NCBI GenBank assembly: GCA_947581865.1
Contig: CANPWA010000015.1
Coordinates: 1 to 64,000 of the forward strand
Direction of reading: 5' to 3'
DNA: 64,000 nt
From: an uncultured Acetatifactor sp.
GTDB taxonomy: Bacteria; Bacillota; Clostridia; Lachnospirales; Lachnospiraceae
In this document: positions 54,741 to 63,291 of the stretch, one piece after another
Layout of the letters: each line of letters begins with the position of its first letter
Position numbering within the stretch: the first letter of the stretch is position 1
Program-made: the position numbers and the translations under genes
Notes under the pieces: model-generated
What the model saw: only the letters and a program-made list of their open reading frames with translations
What the model was told of the DNA's origin: nothing
Database searches by the model: none

Positions 54741-56210
54741 TTATTGTGCGGCAGCCTCGTTTAACGCTGTTACAAAGGAAGTGTACCACTCATGAAATGC
54801 CTGGTCGTCTGTCAGGTCGGCGCAGGCCTCGTCCAGGGAACTGCCCTGTGCCATCCGCTCAAGAACGGTCTCGCGGTCGGCAGCGGCTTTGTCCGCCAGA
54901 TGGTATTCCAACACGTTGCGGGCATCCGCGCCGTGGTCAAACGCTTTATTAGTGTATAAGGAAGCGGATTTGGCGGTTTCAAAACAGGAAACAAGGGTTT
55001 CATAAGTTTTGCCGGGCACCTGCAGATCATTGTCCTCAATCGTTTTGTCCAGCATTTCGGCGGAGAGGGCAGACTTTTTGACCGGCATATAGCCGGAGGT
55101 ACAGCCGAAGAGCAGGTTGTTTTCCTCACTGGTGAACCACTTTAAGAACGTGACGGCGGCGTACTCTCGTTCCGGCGTACTCTTGGTTACCACCATCCCG
55201 GCGCCCTGCTGTACCGCATAGGGTGTGCCGTCCCGGAACATGGGAGCAGGCAGGATGATATAGTCGATGTGTTTGGTGCCCTCCGCTGTCTCGATCTCAT
55301 CGGGGAAATAGTTGGCGGAGGAAGTGGAGCCTGTATAGGCGATGATCTCCCCGATCTTGACATCATCGGAACGGAATCTGCCGTAAGAAGAAAAATATCC
55401 TTTTACATACGGCACATAATAGGTATCCCAGATTTTGCGCATGACGGCTTCGTCCGCCTGGATCGTCACTTCTCCGTCTTTTACCTGAAATAATTCCGTG
55501 CCAAGCTGCATGGAGCCTATCAGAAACAGGTTCGCCAGAGCATCCCTGCCGTAAAAAGCCTTGCCGTCTCCCGGAGTATCGGGGGTCAGGGAATCCGTCC
55601 ATTCATAATATGCCCTGGCTGTGTCAGCAACGCCTTCCAGGGTGGAGAGATCCTCCAGGGAAGCGCCTGTCGCCGCAGCGAAAGGTTCCCAGTCGGTTTT
55701 GCTCATCATGAAGATCTCACTGGATTTGGCGGTGGGAAAAATGCGCAGTTCCCCGTCTGTGCCGATACGACCTTCCTCTACGAAAGAATCCACATAGGTA
55801 TCCAGTTCTTCCTGTGTCATATATTCATCCAGATCCACCAGCATATCCAGTTTGTCAATGGAATAAGCGGTGTCCGCATAGGACGAAAAGATATCGGGCG
55901 GCTCGCTGCTGCCGACTTCTTTATTGAATGCCGCGAGCACGCTGGTTTCCAGATCGCTCACATTGCCCTGGCTGTTGGCGGTCACATAAATGCCCAGTTC
56001 CTTGCCCTTTGTGCGGTTGAATTCTTCCACAAGCCGGTCGAAAGCAGCCTGTTGGGAGCCGTTATAATAGTGCCATATCGTGATCTGCGTAGGGTTTTCG
56101 GGGTCAAGTTTCACATCCGCTGTATCTTTCCTGCCGCATCCGCCAAGAAATAGGAGAGCGGCTGAGACGCAGCTCAAGGTGATCAATTTTGTATAAAGGC
56201 ATTTTATCAT
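54741..56210 (-). CDS. Extracellular solute-binding lipoprotein
   Basis: From ATG 56210 (MIKCLYTKLITLSCVSAALL then FLGGC), nine bases after AAAGGAG, the product has 489 residues with a clean lipoprotein signal (lipobox LGGC). The mature part has the family 1 solute-binder pattern ITIWHYYNGSQQAAFDRLVE, VLAAFNKEVGSSEPPDIFSS, PTAKSSEIFMMSKTDWEPF and YAAVTFLKWFTSEENNLLFG. No ABC permease genes accompany it. The gene is followed by the giant hybrid kinase, repeating the kinase plus binder pairing at 24047-27996, so it is likely the ligand-binding partner of that sensor. Confidence 0.88.
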   Translation of the reverse strand: MIKCLYTKLITLSCVSAALLFLGGCGRKDTADVKLDPENPTQITIWHYYNGSQQAAFDRLVEEFNRTKGKELGIYVTANSQGNVSDLETSVLAAFNKEVGSSEPPDIFSSYADTAYSIDKLDMLVDLDEYMTQEELDTYVDSFVEEGRIGTDGELRIFPTAKSSEIFMMSKTDWEPFAAATGASLEDLSTLEGVADTARAYYEWTDSLTPDTPGDGKAFYGRDALANLFLIGSMQLGTELFQVKDGEVTIQADEAVMRKIWDTYYVPYVKGYFSSYGRFRSDDVKIGEIIAYTGSTSSANYFPDEIETAEGTKHIDYIILPAPMFRDGTPYAVQQGAGMVVTKSTPEREYAAVTFLKWFTSEENNLLFGCTSGYMPVKKSALSAEMLDKTIEDNDLQVPGKTYETLVSCFETAKSASLYTNKAFDHGADARNVLEYHLADKAAADRETVLERMAQGSSLDEACADLTDDQAFHEWYTSFVTALNEAAAQ

Positions 56211-56268
56211 CTGTTTTTGCTCCTTTCGCGTAAGGAAATGTTCCCGGAAAGAACATCCGAGTATATCC

Positions 56269-56297
56269 ATTATACCAATATGGGTTCTTTTTGACAA
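56269..56297 (-). promoter_or_regulatory. Sigma-A promoter of the binder-kinase operon
   Basis: On the minus strand TTGTCA (56297-56292) and TATAAT (56274-56269) are 17 bp apart, about 58 bp upstream of the solute-binding gene start. On the plus strand TTGACA (56336-56341) and CAGAAT (56359-56364), also 17 bp apart, may drive the MFS gene. Nothing else is seen in 56211-56589. Confidence 0.7.
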
Positions 56298-56589
56298 GGG
56301 ATGCCCACGAGGTTTCGTCTAAATAAAACTGCCTGTTGACAGCCGTATTCGTCTGTGGCAGAATACAAGAACAAAAGCCTGCTCTATGGTAAAGCCCGGC
56401 AGGTTCAACAGATCGCGAAGGGAGGGATACCATGTTGTGTCATATGGAGATCGATCTAAGCATTGATCTCTGCGCAGGGTCTGATCGGCGGGCAATCCTT
56501 GTGCAGAGGGAAAAATAAAATTTTAATTGCCCACATCGGATCCTGTACTTATGGAAATTGTCAATAATACGTCTATAAGGAGAGATTCG

Positions 56590-57870
56590 ATGGATAACAA
56601 ATTTAAAAAATATATCGTATTTTGGTTCAGTCAGGCAGTTTCACAGCTCGGAAGCCAGATGACAAGCTTTGCGCTCATTCTGTGGGCATATTCTCAGACC
56701 AACGCTGCCATGACGGTTTCACTGATGTCGTTTTTTAACTATGTGCCCTATATTCTGGCGAGCATCGTGGCGGGGGCGTTTGTGGACAGCCACAGCAAAA
56801 AGAAGATCATGCTGGTATCGGATACGATCGCCGCAGGCTGTTCTCTGGCGGTGCTTATCCTGAGCGGGTCCGGGGTACTGCGTATGTATCATATTTATAT
56901 GATCAATTTCGTTATCGGGCTCATGAACGCGTTTCAGGGTCCGGCATCGGCGGTTGCCGTCGGCAGGATGGTTCCGCAGGAAAAGCTGGCGCAGGTCAGC
57001 GGGATGAATTCCTTTTCCGATAATCTGATTCTGGTGCTGGCGCCGGTGCTGTCCGCATCCCTGTTTGCCTTTGGGGGCTTAAAGATCGTATTGTGTATTG
57101 ATCTTTTCAGCTTTGCTTTTGCCTTTTTCGTGCTGCTGTTCTGGATCCGTATTCCCGAAAGCGGGCTCGTGAAAGGGGATGAAAAGGGAGTATTCCGGGG
57201 ATGCCGGGAGGGCTTCCGGTATCTGGGGGACAACCGGGCAGTCCTGACCATCATTGTCACCATGGCGCTGCTGAACTTTTTTTCCAGGCTGACCTACGAA
57301 AATATACTGTCGCCGATGATTCTTGCCAGAAGCGGAAACGATTCCTTTGTGCTTGGCGTCGTGAATGCGGTCATGGGGATCGGCGGTATCCTGGGCGGGA
57401 TTCTTGTCGCTGCGGGCAAGTTTGGCAAAAACAGTGTCAGGATGATCTATTTCTCGGCGATGCTGTCCTTTCTGCTGGGAGATCTCACGATGGGGCTTGG
57501 GCGGGGGCTGATCCTGTGGTCCTTCGCGGGGCTGATGGCGAGTCTGCCGATCCCGTTTATCAATGCCGGGCAGAATGTGATTTTGTATCACAAGGTGCCG
57601 GCAGAAATACAGGGGCGCATATTTGCGGTCAGGAATGCCATCCAGTTTTGCACCATACCGGTGGGGATATTGCTGGGAGGATTTCTGGCAGACTATGTGT
57701 TTGAACCGTTTATGGGAGGAGAGAACGCTCTGGCTTCCGTGCTCCATATATTGGTCGGAAACGGAAGCGGGAGCGGAATGGCCGTCATGTTCCTGTGTAC
57801 CGGGGTGCTGGGCAGCCTGTCCAGCTATGTGTTTTACAGAAGCAGGAGCGTGCAGACATTGAACGAATGA
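56590..57870 (+). CDS. Major facilitator superfamily transporter
   Basis: The start is ATG 56590 (MDNKFKKYIVFWFSQAVSQL), seven bases after AAGGAG, giving 426 residues with 12 predicted spans. It has MFS_3-type features of macrolide-efflux relatives: GSQMTSFALILWAYSQTNAA, the loop 2-3 motif VAGAFVDSHSKKKIMLVSDT, NAFQGPASAVAVGRMVPQEK, and QGRIFAVRNAIQFCTIPVGI. It is probably a drug or metabolite exporter; the substrate is unknown. It is followed, after 164 bp, by the PadR promoter; a link between the PadR regulator and this exporter is possible but not shown. Confidence 0.85.
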   Translation: MDNKFKKYIVFWFSQAVSQLGSQMTSFALILWAYSQTNAAMTVSLMSFFNYVPYILASIVAGAFVDSHSKKKIMLVSDTIAAGCSLAVLILSGSGVLRMYHIYMINFVIGLMNAFQGPASAVAVGRMVPQEKLAQVSGMNSFSDNLILVLAPVLSASLFAFGGLKIVLCIDLFSFAFAFFVLLFWIRIPESGLVKGDEKGVFRGCREGFRYLGDNRAVLTIIVTMALLNFFSRLTYENILSPMILARSGNDSFVLGVVNAVMGIGGILGGILVAAGKFGKNSVRMIYFSAMLSFLLGDLTMGLGRGLILWSFAGLMASLPIPFINAGQNVILYHKVPAEIQGRIFAVRNAIQFCTIPVGILLGGFLADYVFEPFMGGENALASVLHILVGNGSGSGMAVMFLCTGVLGSLSSYVFYRSRSVQTLNE

Positions 57871-57982
57871 TACGCATATAACCGGAACGGATATCCATGC
57901 CGGAAGTCTGAAATTTACAGGCTTCCGGCATTTTCGCGCAAAAGGGGCTGCGGGAGAGAGTACGGAACTTTTGTTTTGACGG

Positions 57983-58029
57983 TTGACAAAACAGAGATAT
58001 TACTATATACTTTGTATTACAAAGTATAT
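57983..58029 (+). promoter_or_regulatory. PadR promoter with overlapping perfect palindromic operator
   Basis: TTGACA (57983-57988) and TATACT (58006-58011) with 17-bp spacing form a strong promoter. A perfect 25-bp inverted repeat (arms ATATACTTTGTA around one T, 58005-58029) covers the -10 and start region. PadR regulators bind such AT-rich palindromes, so repression of its own operon is likely. Confidence 0.85.
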
Positions 58030-58040
58030 GAGGTATGCAG

Positions 58041-58388
58041 ATGTCTTATGATTATGCAAATAATTATGAAAAGCAAATGAAAAAAGGGGTGCTTGAGATG
58101 CTGGTTTTGAAGCTTCTCTGCTCCGGGCCGAAATACGGCTATCAGATCATCCGGGAGATGAAGGAGAAAAGCGGGGAGATCTTTCTGCTCCGGGACGGAA
58201 CGCTGTACCCCATTCTGTACAGGCTGGAGGATGACGGGCTGGTCGCCAGCGAGTGGAGCGGGGGAGAGGGGAAACAGGTGCCCCGCAAATATTACAGGAT
58301 CACGGAGAAAGGGGCTGCAGCTCTGGAAGACATCCGGGCGGTCTGGCAGCGGATATCCGGCGGAGTAGATCAGATATTGGAGGGATGA
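58041..58388 (+). CDS. PadR family transcriptional regulator
   Basis: About 115 residues (ATG 58041; ATG 58035 is also possible). It has the PadR winged helix: KKGVLEMLVLKLLCSGPKYG then YQIIREMKEKS, LLRDGTLYPILYRLEDDGLV and RKYYRITEKGAAALE, followed by a dimerisation helix. PadR proteins repress operons in response to small molecules or membrane stress. It is coupled by an ATGA overlap to the DUF1700 gene, the standard pairing in Clostridia. The operator overlapping its own promoter points to autoregulation. Confidence 0.92.
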   Translation: MSYDYANNYEKQMKKGVLEMLVLKLLCSGPKYGYQIIREMKEKSGEIFLLRDGTLYPILYRLEDDGLVASEWSGGEGKQVPRKYYRITEKGAAALEDIRAVWQRISGGVDQILEG

Positions 58389-59038
58389 CCATGACGGCAG
58401 AAAAGTATGTAAAACAGATCATGAGGAAAGTCCGGTGTGATAAAAAACGCAGACAGGATATCGGAAAGGAGCTTCTGGCGGAGATTCAGGAGAGGATATC
58501 CGGCGGCGAAGCGCTGGAGGAGATCATGAGCGATATGGGCAGCGTCCGGGAGATCGCCGACAGCTTTAACGACAGCCTTTCCGAAACGGACAAAAAGAAA
58601 TACCGGAGAAAAAAGACGCTGCTTATCATATCCGGTATCGTCCTTGCTTTATTGATCCTGATTTTGGGAGCGATGTGGATGCTGCCCGTGGTGCGCGATC
58701 TGGAATCCAGTACCGTCTTTTCCAAAGAGGAAGTGGAGAGTACGCTGAAGGAAGTGATCGGGCTGCTGGACCAGGGAGATTACGCTGCCCTGGAGGTCAT
58801 GTCGGATCCCCGGATGGCTCCCGCGTTTCAGGAGGATCGTATGAATGAGGCAAAGGCGATGGTGTGTGCGGATTTTGGGGAAAGAACCGGATTCGGCACG
58901 ATCTACGCGAGCGAGGTGATTCAGCAGAACAGGCACTTTGCGGTATGCCAGGTGAATGTCAGCTATGAAAATACCAGCATTACCTATACGGTGACGTTTG
59001 ACGAGGATATGAAACTTGCCGGGCTGTATATGAAGTGA
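58385..59038 (+). CDS. DUF1700/DUF3887 membrane protein
   Basis: 217 residues from ATG 58385 (MTMTAEKYVKQI), whose ATGA overlaps the PadR stop. The N-terminal DUF1700-like helical part has MRKVRCDKKRRQDIGKELLA and ALEEIMSDMGSVREIADSFN. One membrane span follows (about 80-102, LLIISGIVLALLILILGAMW), then an extracellular DUF3887-like domain (SKEEVESTLKEVIGLLDQGD ... MKLAGLYMK). This PadR partner is of unknown biochemical function and is thought to be involved in envelope stress or lipid-related regulation. A strong terminator follows. Confidence 0.85.
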   Translation: MTMTAEKYVKQIMRKVRCDKKRRQDIGKELLAEIQERISGGEALEEIMSDMGSVREIADSFNDSLSETDKKKYRRKKTLLIISGIVLALLILILGAMWMLPVVRDLESSTVFSKEEVESTLKEVIGLLDQGDYAALEVMSDPRMAPAFQEDRMNEAKAMVCADFGERTGFGTIYASEVIQQNRHFAVCQVNVSYENTSITYTVTFDEDMKLAGLYMK

Positions 59039-59051
59039 CAAAAGATCATGA

Positions 59052-59095
59052 CCGGGCGCCGCGGATCCAAGATCCGCGGCGCCCGGCTGTTTTCT
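59052..59095 (+). terminator. Rho-independent terminator
   Basis: A perfect 16-bp GC-rich stem (CCGGGCGCCGCGGATC and its complement) with a CAA loop is followed by a T-rich stretch. It ends the PadR operon and may also face the minus-strand gene at 59096. Confidence 0.92.
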
Positions 59096-59326
59096 TCAGT
59101 AGTGGTATTCCCTTTTGAGATAGCAGAAATTCTGTAATCTGCTTTCCCGGTCGTAGAGAGTCGTCCGGCATGTGCCGGGGGCAGACTCTGGCTGACAGGA
59201 TGCCTCTTCCAGGATCGTTTCAAAGAGTTTGTTGGAATCTTTGTTTTTCGCCCCGGAGTGTGCGGGATGCCGTTCATCCCGTCTGATCCTGCGTACCGTG
59301 GGGACTGCCATCACCGAATGCACCAT
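59096..59326 (-). CDS. Small conserved-looking hypothetical protein
   Basis: A 76-residue minus-strand frame (MVHSVMAVPTVRRIRRDERH...). The C-terminus CRTTLYDRESRLQNFCYLKR EYHY resembles the tail of small Lachnospiraceae proteins with a T-T-x-Y-x-R-D-S-x-L-x-x-F-x-Y pattern, which is why I keep it. An AGG-containing sequence precedes the ATG. It ends just inside the T-run of the terminator at 59052-59095. The function is unknown and the start is uncertain. Confidence 0.5.
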   Translation of the reverse strand: MVHSVMAVPTVRRIRRDERHPAHSGAKNKDSNKLFETILEEASCQPESAPGTCRTTLYDRESRLQNFCYLKREYHY

Positions 59327-59443
59327 TAAAATACCTGTAATTCCTTTTCCTGCGATGATCCCTCCCTGGATGTGTATTTTGACAGTGTTCGTTTCCTTGT
59401 ATAATATATATCGGCTGTTGAGGCGGAGTTCCGTACTAAATAA

Positions 59444-59471
59444 TTGACTTTTTTACAGATTTTGGTAAACT
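59444..59471 (+). promoter_or_regulatory. Putative promoter of hppA
   Basis: TTGACT (59444-59449) and TAAACT (59466-59471) with 16-bp spacing lie about 70 bp before the hppA start. A leader stem may form between AAGTGCCC and GGGCGCTT around 59479-59508. A second TTGACA/TATAAT pair at 59379-59405 has only 15-bp spacing. Confidence 0.6.
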
Positions 59472-59539
59472 GGTTTTATAAGTGCCCTTAAGGGGGGACG
59501 GGGGCGCTTAAATCTAACAACAGGGAAGGGAGTTACAAA

Positions 59540-61696
59540 ATGGAAGCTCTGATTTTAGTTATTATTGCAGCTTTCGCAGCCTTAGCTTTCGCAGCTTTCA
59601 ACTTTTTCCATGTAAAGAAGATGGAAGAGGGGACAGACATCATGTCCGAGATCGCATCGGCGATCAGGATCGGTGCGAATGCGTTCATTACCTATGAGTA
59701 TAAGATCATTGCGATCGTGGTGGGGATCATTGCGGTTCTTTTGATCTTTATGTCATGGCAGTCGGCAGTCTGTTTTGTCATCGGTGTGCTGATGTCTGCG
59801 GCGGCCGGATGGGTTGGCATGAAGATTGCGACTTATTCAAATGTACGCGTGTCCAATCAGGCGCGTGTGACCAGGAATATTGGGGAGACCCTGAAGGTGG
59901 CTTTCCGCGGGGGCTCCGTGATGGGGCTCTGTGTGGGAGGATTTGCCCTGCTGGGTCTGTTTATCGTGTATGCGGTCTTTGGGATCGGGCTGGATCTGAT
60001 GTCCTATGAAGCCATCACCAATGGCGCCATCTTCACCCAGTGTCTCTCCTGTTATGCGCTGGGCTGTTCCATCGTAGCGATGTTCAATCGTGTGGGCGGC
60101 GGCATCTACACCAAGGCGGCGGATATGGGCGCCGACCTGGTGGGTAAGACGGAGGCGCACATCCCCGAGGACGATCCCCGGAATCCCGCGACCATCGCCG
60201 ACAATGTGGGTGATAATGTGGGGGATGTGGCAGGTCTGGGTTCCGATCTTCTGGAGTCGTATGTGGGTGCGATCTCTTCCGGTATCATCCTTGCCTCCCA
60301 TCTGTTTTTGGTCTCTCTTGCAAACAGTGGAAACTTCAGCGAGCAGCTGCTTCAGAAAATGTTCTATTATCCGTTGGTGTTTGCCGCATGTGGTCTGATC
60401 GCATGTGTGTTTGGCATCGCATCGGTGCTGTTCAAAAAGGGCTCCGATAATCCTCACAAGGATCTGAATTTTGCAACGACGGTTTCCGCTGCCCTGACCA
60501 TCCTCGGGGGGCTGGGTGCAACGTATCTGTTGTTTCATGACGCCACGCTGACGGACGCTATCGCGGAAGCAGGGTTTCGTCTGGGGTATCTATCCCCGTG
60601 GGTTGCCGCTTCGATCGGTGTGGTGAGCGGCGTTATCATCGGCATGATCGCAGAGTATTATACCAGTTATGATTACAAGCCCACCAGGCTGATTGCCGAG
60701 GCTTCCAGGGAGGGTGCTGCCTTGACGATCACCCAGGGGCTTGCCGTGGGCATGAAGTCCTGTATGGCGCCCCTGATCCTGTTGGGTGTTGCCACCTACG
60801 CTTCCTATGCGGTTGCCGGAATGTTTGGCATTTCCATGGCTGCGATCGGCATGCTGTCTTTCGTCAGCACGACGGTGTCCGTTGATACCTATGGACCTAT
60901 CTCCGACAATGCGGGAGGGATTGCAGAGATGGCAGAGCTGGATCCTGAAGTTCGGGGGATCACGGATAAACTGGACTCCGTGGGAAACACCACTGCTGCG
61001 ATCGGCAAGGGTTTTGCGATCGGTTCTGCGTCTTTGGCCGCATTGTCCCTGATGGTTTCCTATCTGTATTCTTTTAACGATCCGACGACTCCGTTGGAGC
61101 TTAACTTTACCGATCCGTTGATCCTGTCCGGCGCAATGGTGGGAGCAGCGCTGCCCTACCTGTTTTCCGGCATGCTGATCGAGGCGGTGGCGAAGGCCGC
61201 CCGCAGGATGGTTGAGGAAGTGAGAAGGCAGTTCCGGGAGATCCCCGGTATCCTGGAGGGAAAGGCAAAGCCTGATTATAAGACCTGTATCGAAATTTCC
61301 TCTCAGGGAGCGCTGAAGGAGATGCGTCTTCCCGCGGTTCTCTCCATTATCTTCCCGCTGATCGCAGGATTTCTCTTCGGACCTTTGTTTGTGGGAGGTG
61401 TGCTCATCGGGGCTACGCTGTCCGCGATCATGCTGGCGATCTTTACCGGCAATGCTGGCGGGGCATGGGACAATGGCAAGAAGTATATTGAATCCGGCGC
61501 TATTGAGGGGCAGAAAAAAGGATCCCCTGCACATGACGCCGCGGTTGTGGGCGACACGGTAGGGGATCCTCTGAAGGATACGGTAGGGCCTTCCCTGGAT
61601 ATTCTGATCAAAATCATGTCCACAGTCTCTCTGGTTGCCGTTGCGATGTTCAACCGGTACAATTTGTTAGACCTGATCCTGGGGTTGTTCCGGTAA
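59540..61696 (+). CDS. hppA: Membrane-bound ion-translocating pyrophosphatase
   Basis: A 718-residue integral membrane enzyme with about 16 spans, full family length. The pyrophosphate-binding signature is intact: GGGIYTKAADMGADLVGKTE, DDPRNPATIADNVGDNVGDV, DTYGPISDNAGGIAEMAELD, and the C-terminal DAAVVGDTVGDPLKDTVGPS. GNTTAAIGKGFA carries Ala at the position that is Lys in K+-independent enzymes, so it should be the K+-dependent type that pumps H+ or Na+ at the cost of pyrophosphate. GGAAGGGAG precedes ATG 59540. Its 3' end overlaps the convergent gene by 30 bp. Confidence 0.96.
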   Translation: MEALILVIIAAFAALAFAAFNFFHVKKMEEGTDIMSEIASAIRIGANAFITYEYKIIAIVVGIIAVLLIFMSWQSAVCFVIGVLMSAAAGWVGMKIATYSNVRVSNQARVTRNIGETLKVAFRGGSVMGLCVGGFALLGLFIVYAVFGIGLDLMSYEAITNGAIFTQCLSCYALGCSIVAMFNRVGGGIYTKAADMGADLVGKTEAHIPEDDPRNPATIADNVGDNVGDVAGLGSDLLESYVGAISSGIILASHLFLVSLANSGNFSEQLLQKMFYYPLVFAACGLIACVFGIASVLFKKGSDNPHKDLNFATTVSAALTILGGLGATYLLFHDATLTDAIAEAGFRLGYLSPWVAASIGVVSGVIIGMIAEYYTSYDYKPTRLIAEASREGAALTITQGLAVGMKSCMAPLILLGVATYASYAVAGMFGISMAAIGMLSFVSTTVSVDTYGPISDNAGGIAEMAELDPEVRGITDKLDSVGNTTAAIGKGFAIGSASLAALSLMVSYLYSFNDPTTPLELNFTDPLILSGAMVGAALPYLFSGMLIEAVAKAARRMVEEVRRQFREIPGILEGKAKPDYKTCIEISSQGALKEMRLPAVLSIIFPLIAGFLFGPLFVGGVLIGATLSAIMLAIFTGNAGGAWDNGKKYIESGAIEGQKKGSPAHDAAVVGDTVGDPLKDTVGPSLDILIKIMSTVSLVAVAMFNRYNLLDLILGLFR

Positions 61697-63268
61697 AAGA
61701 GGCTTTATGCTGCCGGCGCGTCGTCTGAAAAATTCCGTTATCATACAGATGCCGTCCGGAACATACAGCAGCATAAAGATATAGTAGGGCAGTACATATC
61801 GGCACTGCGCCTCCCAGATTATGCTGAATAAAAATCCGCCGACAATGGCGATAAGGGGAATGTAGCCTGCTGCATTCTCCTTTCTTTTTGCCCAGAATAC
61901 GGGGATGAAGCAGAGAAATCCCAGATAGACGATGCTCTGATAGCGGTCCGCAAAGCGCATGAGAGGATCATGCCACTCTCCGAAATATATTTTATGGATC
62001 CATTCCGGCACAGGAAGTTCTTCATCAAAGGAGTAAGTGGAAATCAATGTCTCGAAGGAGGGCTCGATCCACTGCATCATAAGTTTTGTCTTAAAAAACC
62101 ATACCGCATAAGAGGAATCCTTCTCAAAGCGCGACAGGTTTTTTCTCAGGTTCTCCCGGGCAATCTTTGATGCGGCGTCATTGTCATAGTCAACGGAGCT
62201 TAAGGTTTCGGTCTGATAGTTATTGTAAGTGCCCGGGCCGCCGTCATTGTTCTGCATGCCCATGGCAAGCGTCAGTACCATGGGCGCCCCTGATGTGATC
62301 GCATAGCCGGAGCGCATCTCATAGGAAAGGTCCAACAGTTTGGTGCTTCCCACGGAAGTACAGACGATCAACAGCCCGGCGATGAGAGGCGCGGGTTTCC
62401 TTTTCCGGAGGGATACGAGGAGCAGCCCGATGACCAGGGCGATCAGTACGATCCAGGTGTGGAGCCGCATTAGCAGAGAGAGCGCCGCCATGATGCCGCC
62501 GAGCACTGCATAGCGTATCTGCCCGGTCCTGGAAAAGCGGAGCAGCGCCCAGAATAAGACCGTGCAAAAACAGATAGAAGGAAGATCGCCGTAAGTGTAG
62601 GGGGTCAGAATCAGATAGGGCGCACAGAAGAGCACCAGCGGGCAGTACAGTATTTTACATATGCTGTGGAAGGAAGTCTCCTCCACAAAAAGATATCCGA
62701 AGATCATCGTGACCACGCCCATGATGATGTGCATATGGGCGGCGGTGGCATAACAGAAGTCGCCGAACAGCGAGAACAATATTTCATAGAGGAAGGTCAG
62801 CCCCTTCTGGTATGGAAACTTGCCCAGATACCCGGTGGTCTTAAACATGATAAAGTTTCCCTGGCGGTTGTAATAGGCGGCGGCAGTGGCGTTGAGCTGG
62901 TCGCCGCTGGGGTAATAGGGCAGGTCCCTTACCCAGATGAGACAGAGGATGGTGTAGATCAGACAGCATACACCCAGAAAGAGATAGCCGGCAGGACGCT
63001 GCCGGTCCCCCAGTTTTTCCATCAGCCGGTACAAAAGGAACGAAACGATGCAGACGCCCGCAAAGAGCAGAAGGTTCAACAGCCCGTTGTCCCTGATGAG
63101 ACGGACGGGTACATTATAATCCGTGGAAGAATAATAGGAATAGTACAGGCTGTAATAGACGAGAAACAGACCGATCAACAGTGCAGACAGAAAAAGAACA
63201 CTCATACAAAAGCCATACAGAGTTTCGGAAATCTTATGAGGTACGGCGGTTTTGTTGTGTTTTGGCAT
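61667..63268 (-). CDS. GT39-like (GT-C) polytopic membrane protein
   Basis: A 533-residue protein with about 12 spans. After the first spans an external loop has YYPSGDQLNATAAAYYNRQG with an acidic Asp in the place used by GT-C enzymes, and the distal part has IIWEAQCRYVLPYYIFMLLY, the E-x-R-Y pattern shared by GT39/PMT-like proteins. It probably transfers a lipid-linked sugar outside the membrane, or builds a wall-linked glycan. It lies 23 bp downstream of a related partial gene on the same strand, and overlaps hppA tail to tail by 30 bp. Confidence 0.75.
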   Translation of the reverse strand: MPKHNKTAVPHKISETLYGFCMSVLFLSALLIGLFLVYYSLYYSYYSSTDYNVPVRLIRDNGLLNLLLFAGVCIVSFLLYRLMEKLGDRQRPAGYLFLGVCCLIYTILCLIWVRDLPYYPSGDQLNATAAAYYNRQGNFIMFKTTGYLGKFPYQKGLTFLYEILFSLFGDFCYATAAHMHIIMGVVTMIFGYLFVEETSFHSICKILYCPLVLFCAPYLILTPYTYGDLPSICFCTVLFWALLRFSRTGQIRYAVLGGIMAALSLLMRLHTWIVLIALVIGLLLVSLRKRKPAPLIAGLLIVCTSVGSTKLLDLSYEMRSGYAITSGAPMVLTLAMGMQNNDGGPGTYNNYQTETLSSVDYDNDAASKIARENLRKNLSRFEKDSSYAVWFFKTKLMMQWIEPSFETLISTYSFDEELPVPEWIHKIYFGEWHDPLMRFADRYQSIVYLGFLCFIPVFWAKRKENAAGYIPLIAIVGGFLFSIIWEAQCRYVLPYYIFMLLYVPDGICMITEFFRRRAGSIKPLLPEQPQDQV

Positions 63269-63291
63269 ACAGACACCTCTATTTTAAAAAC

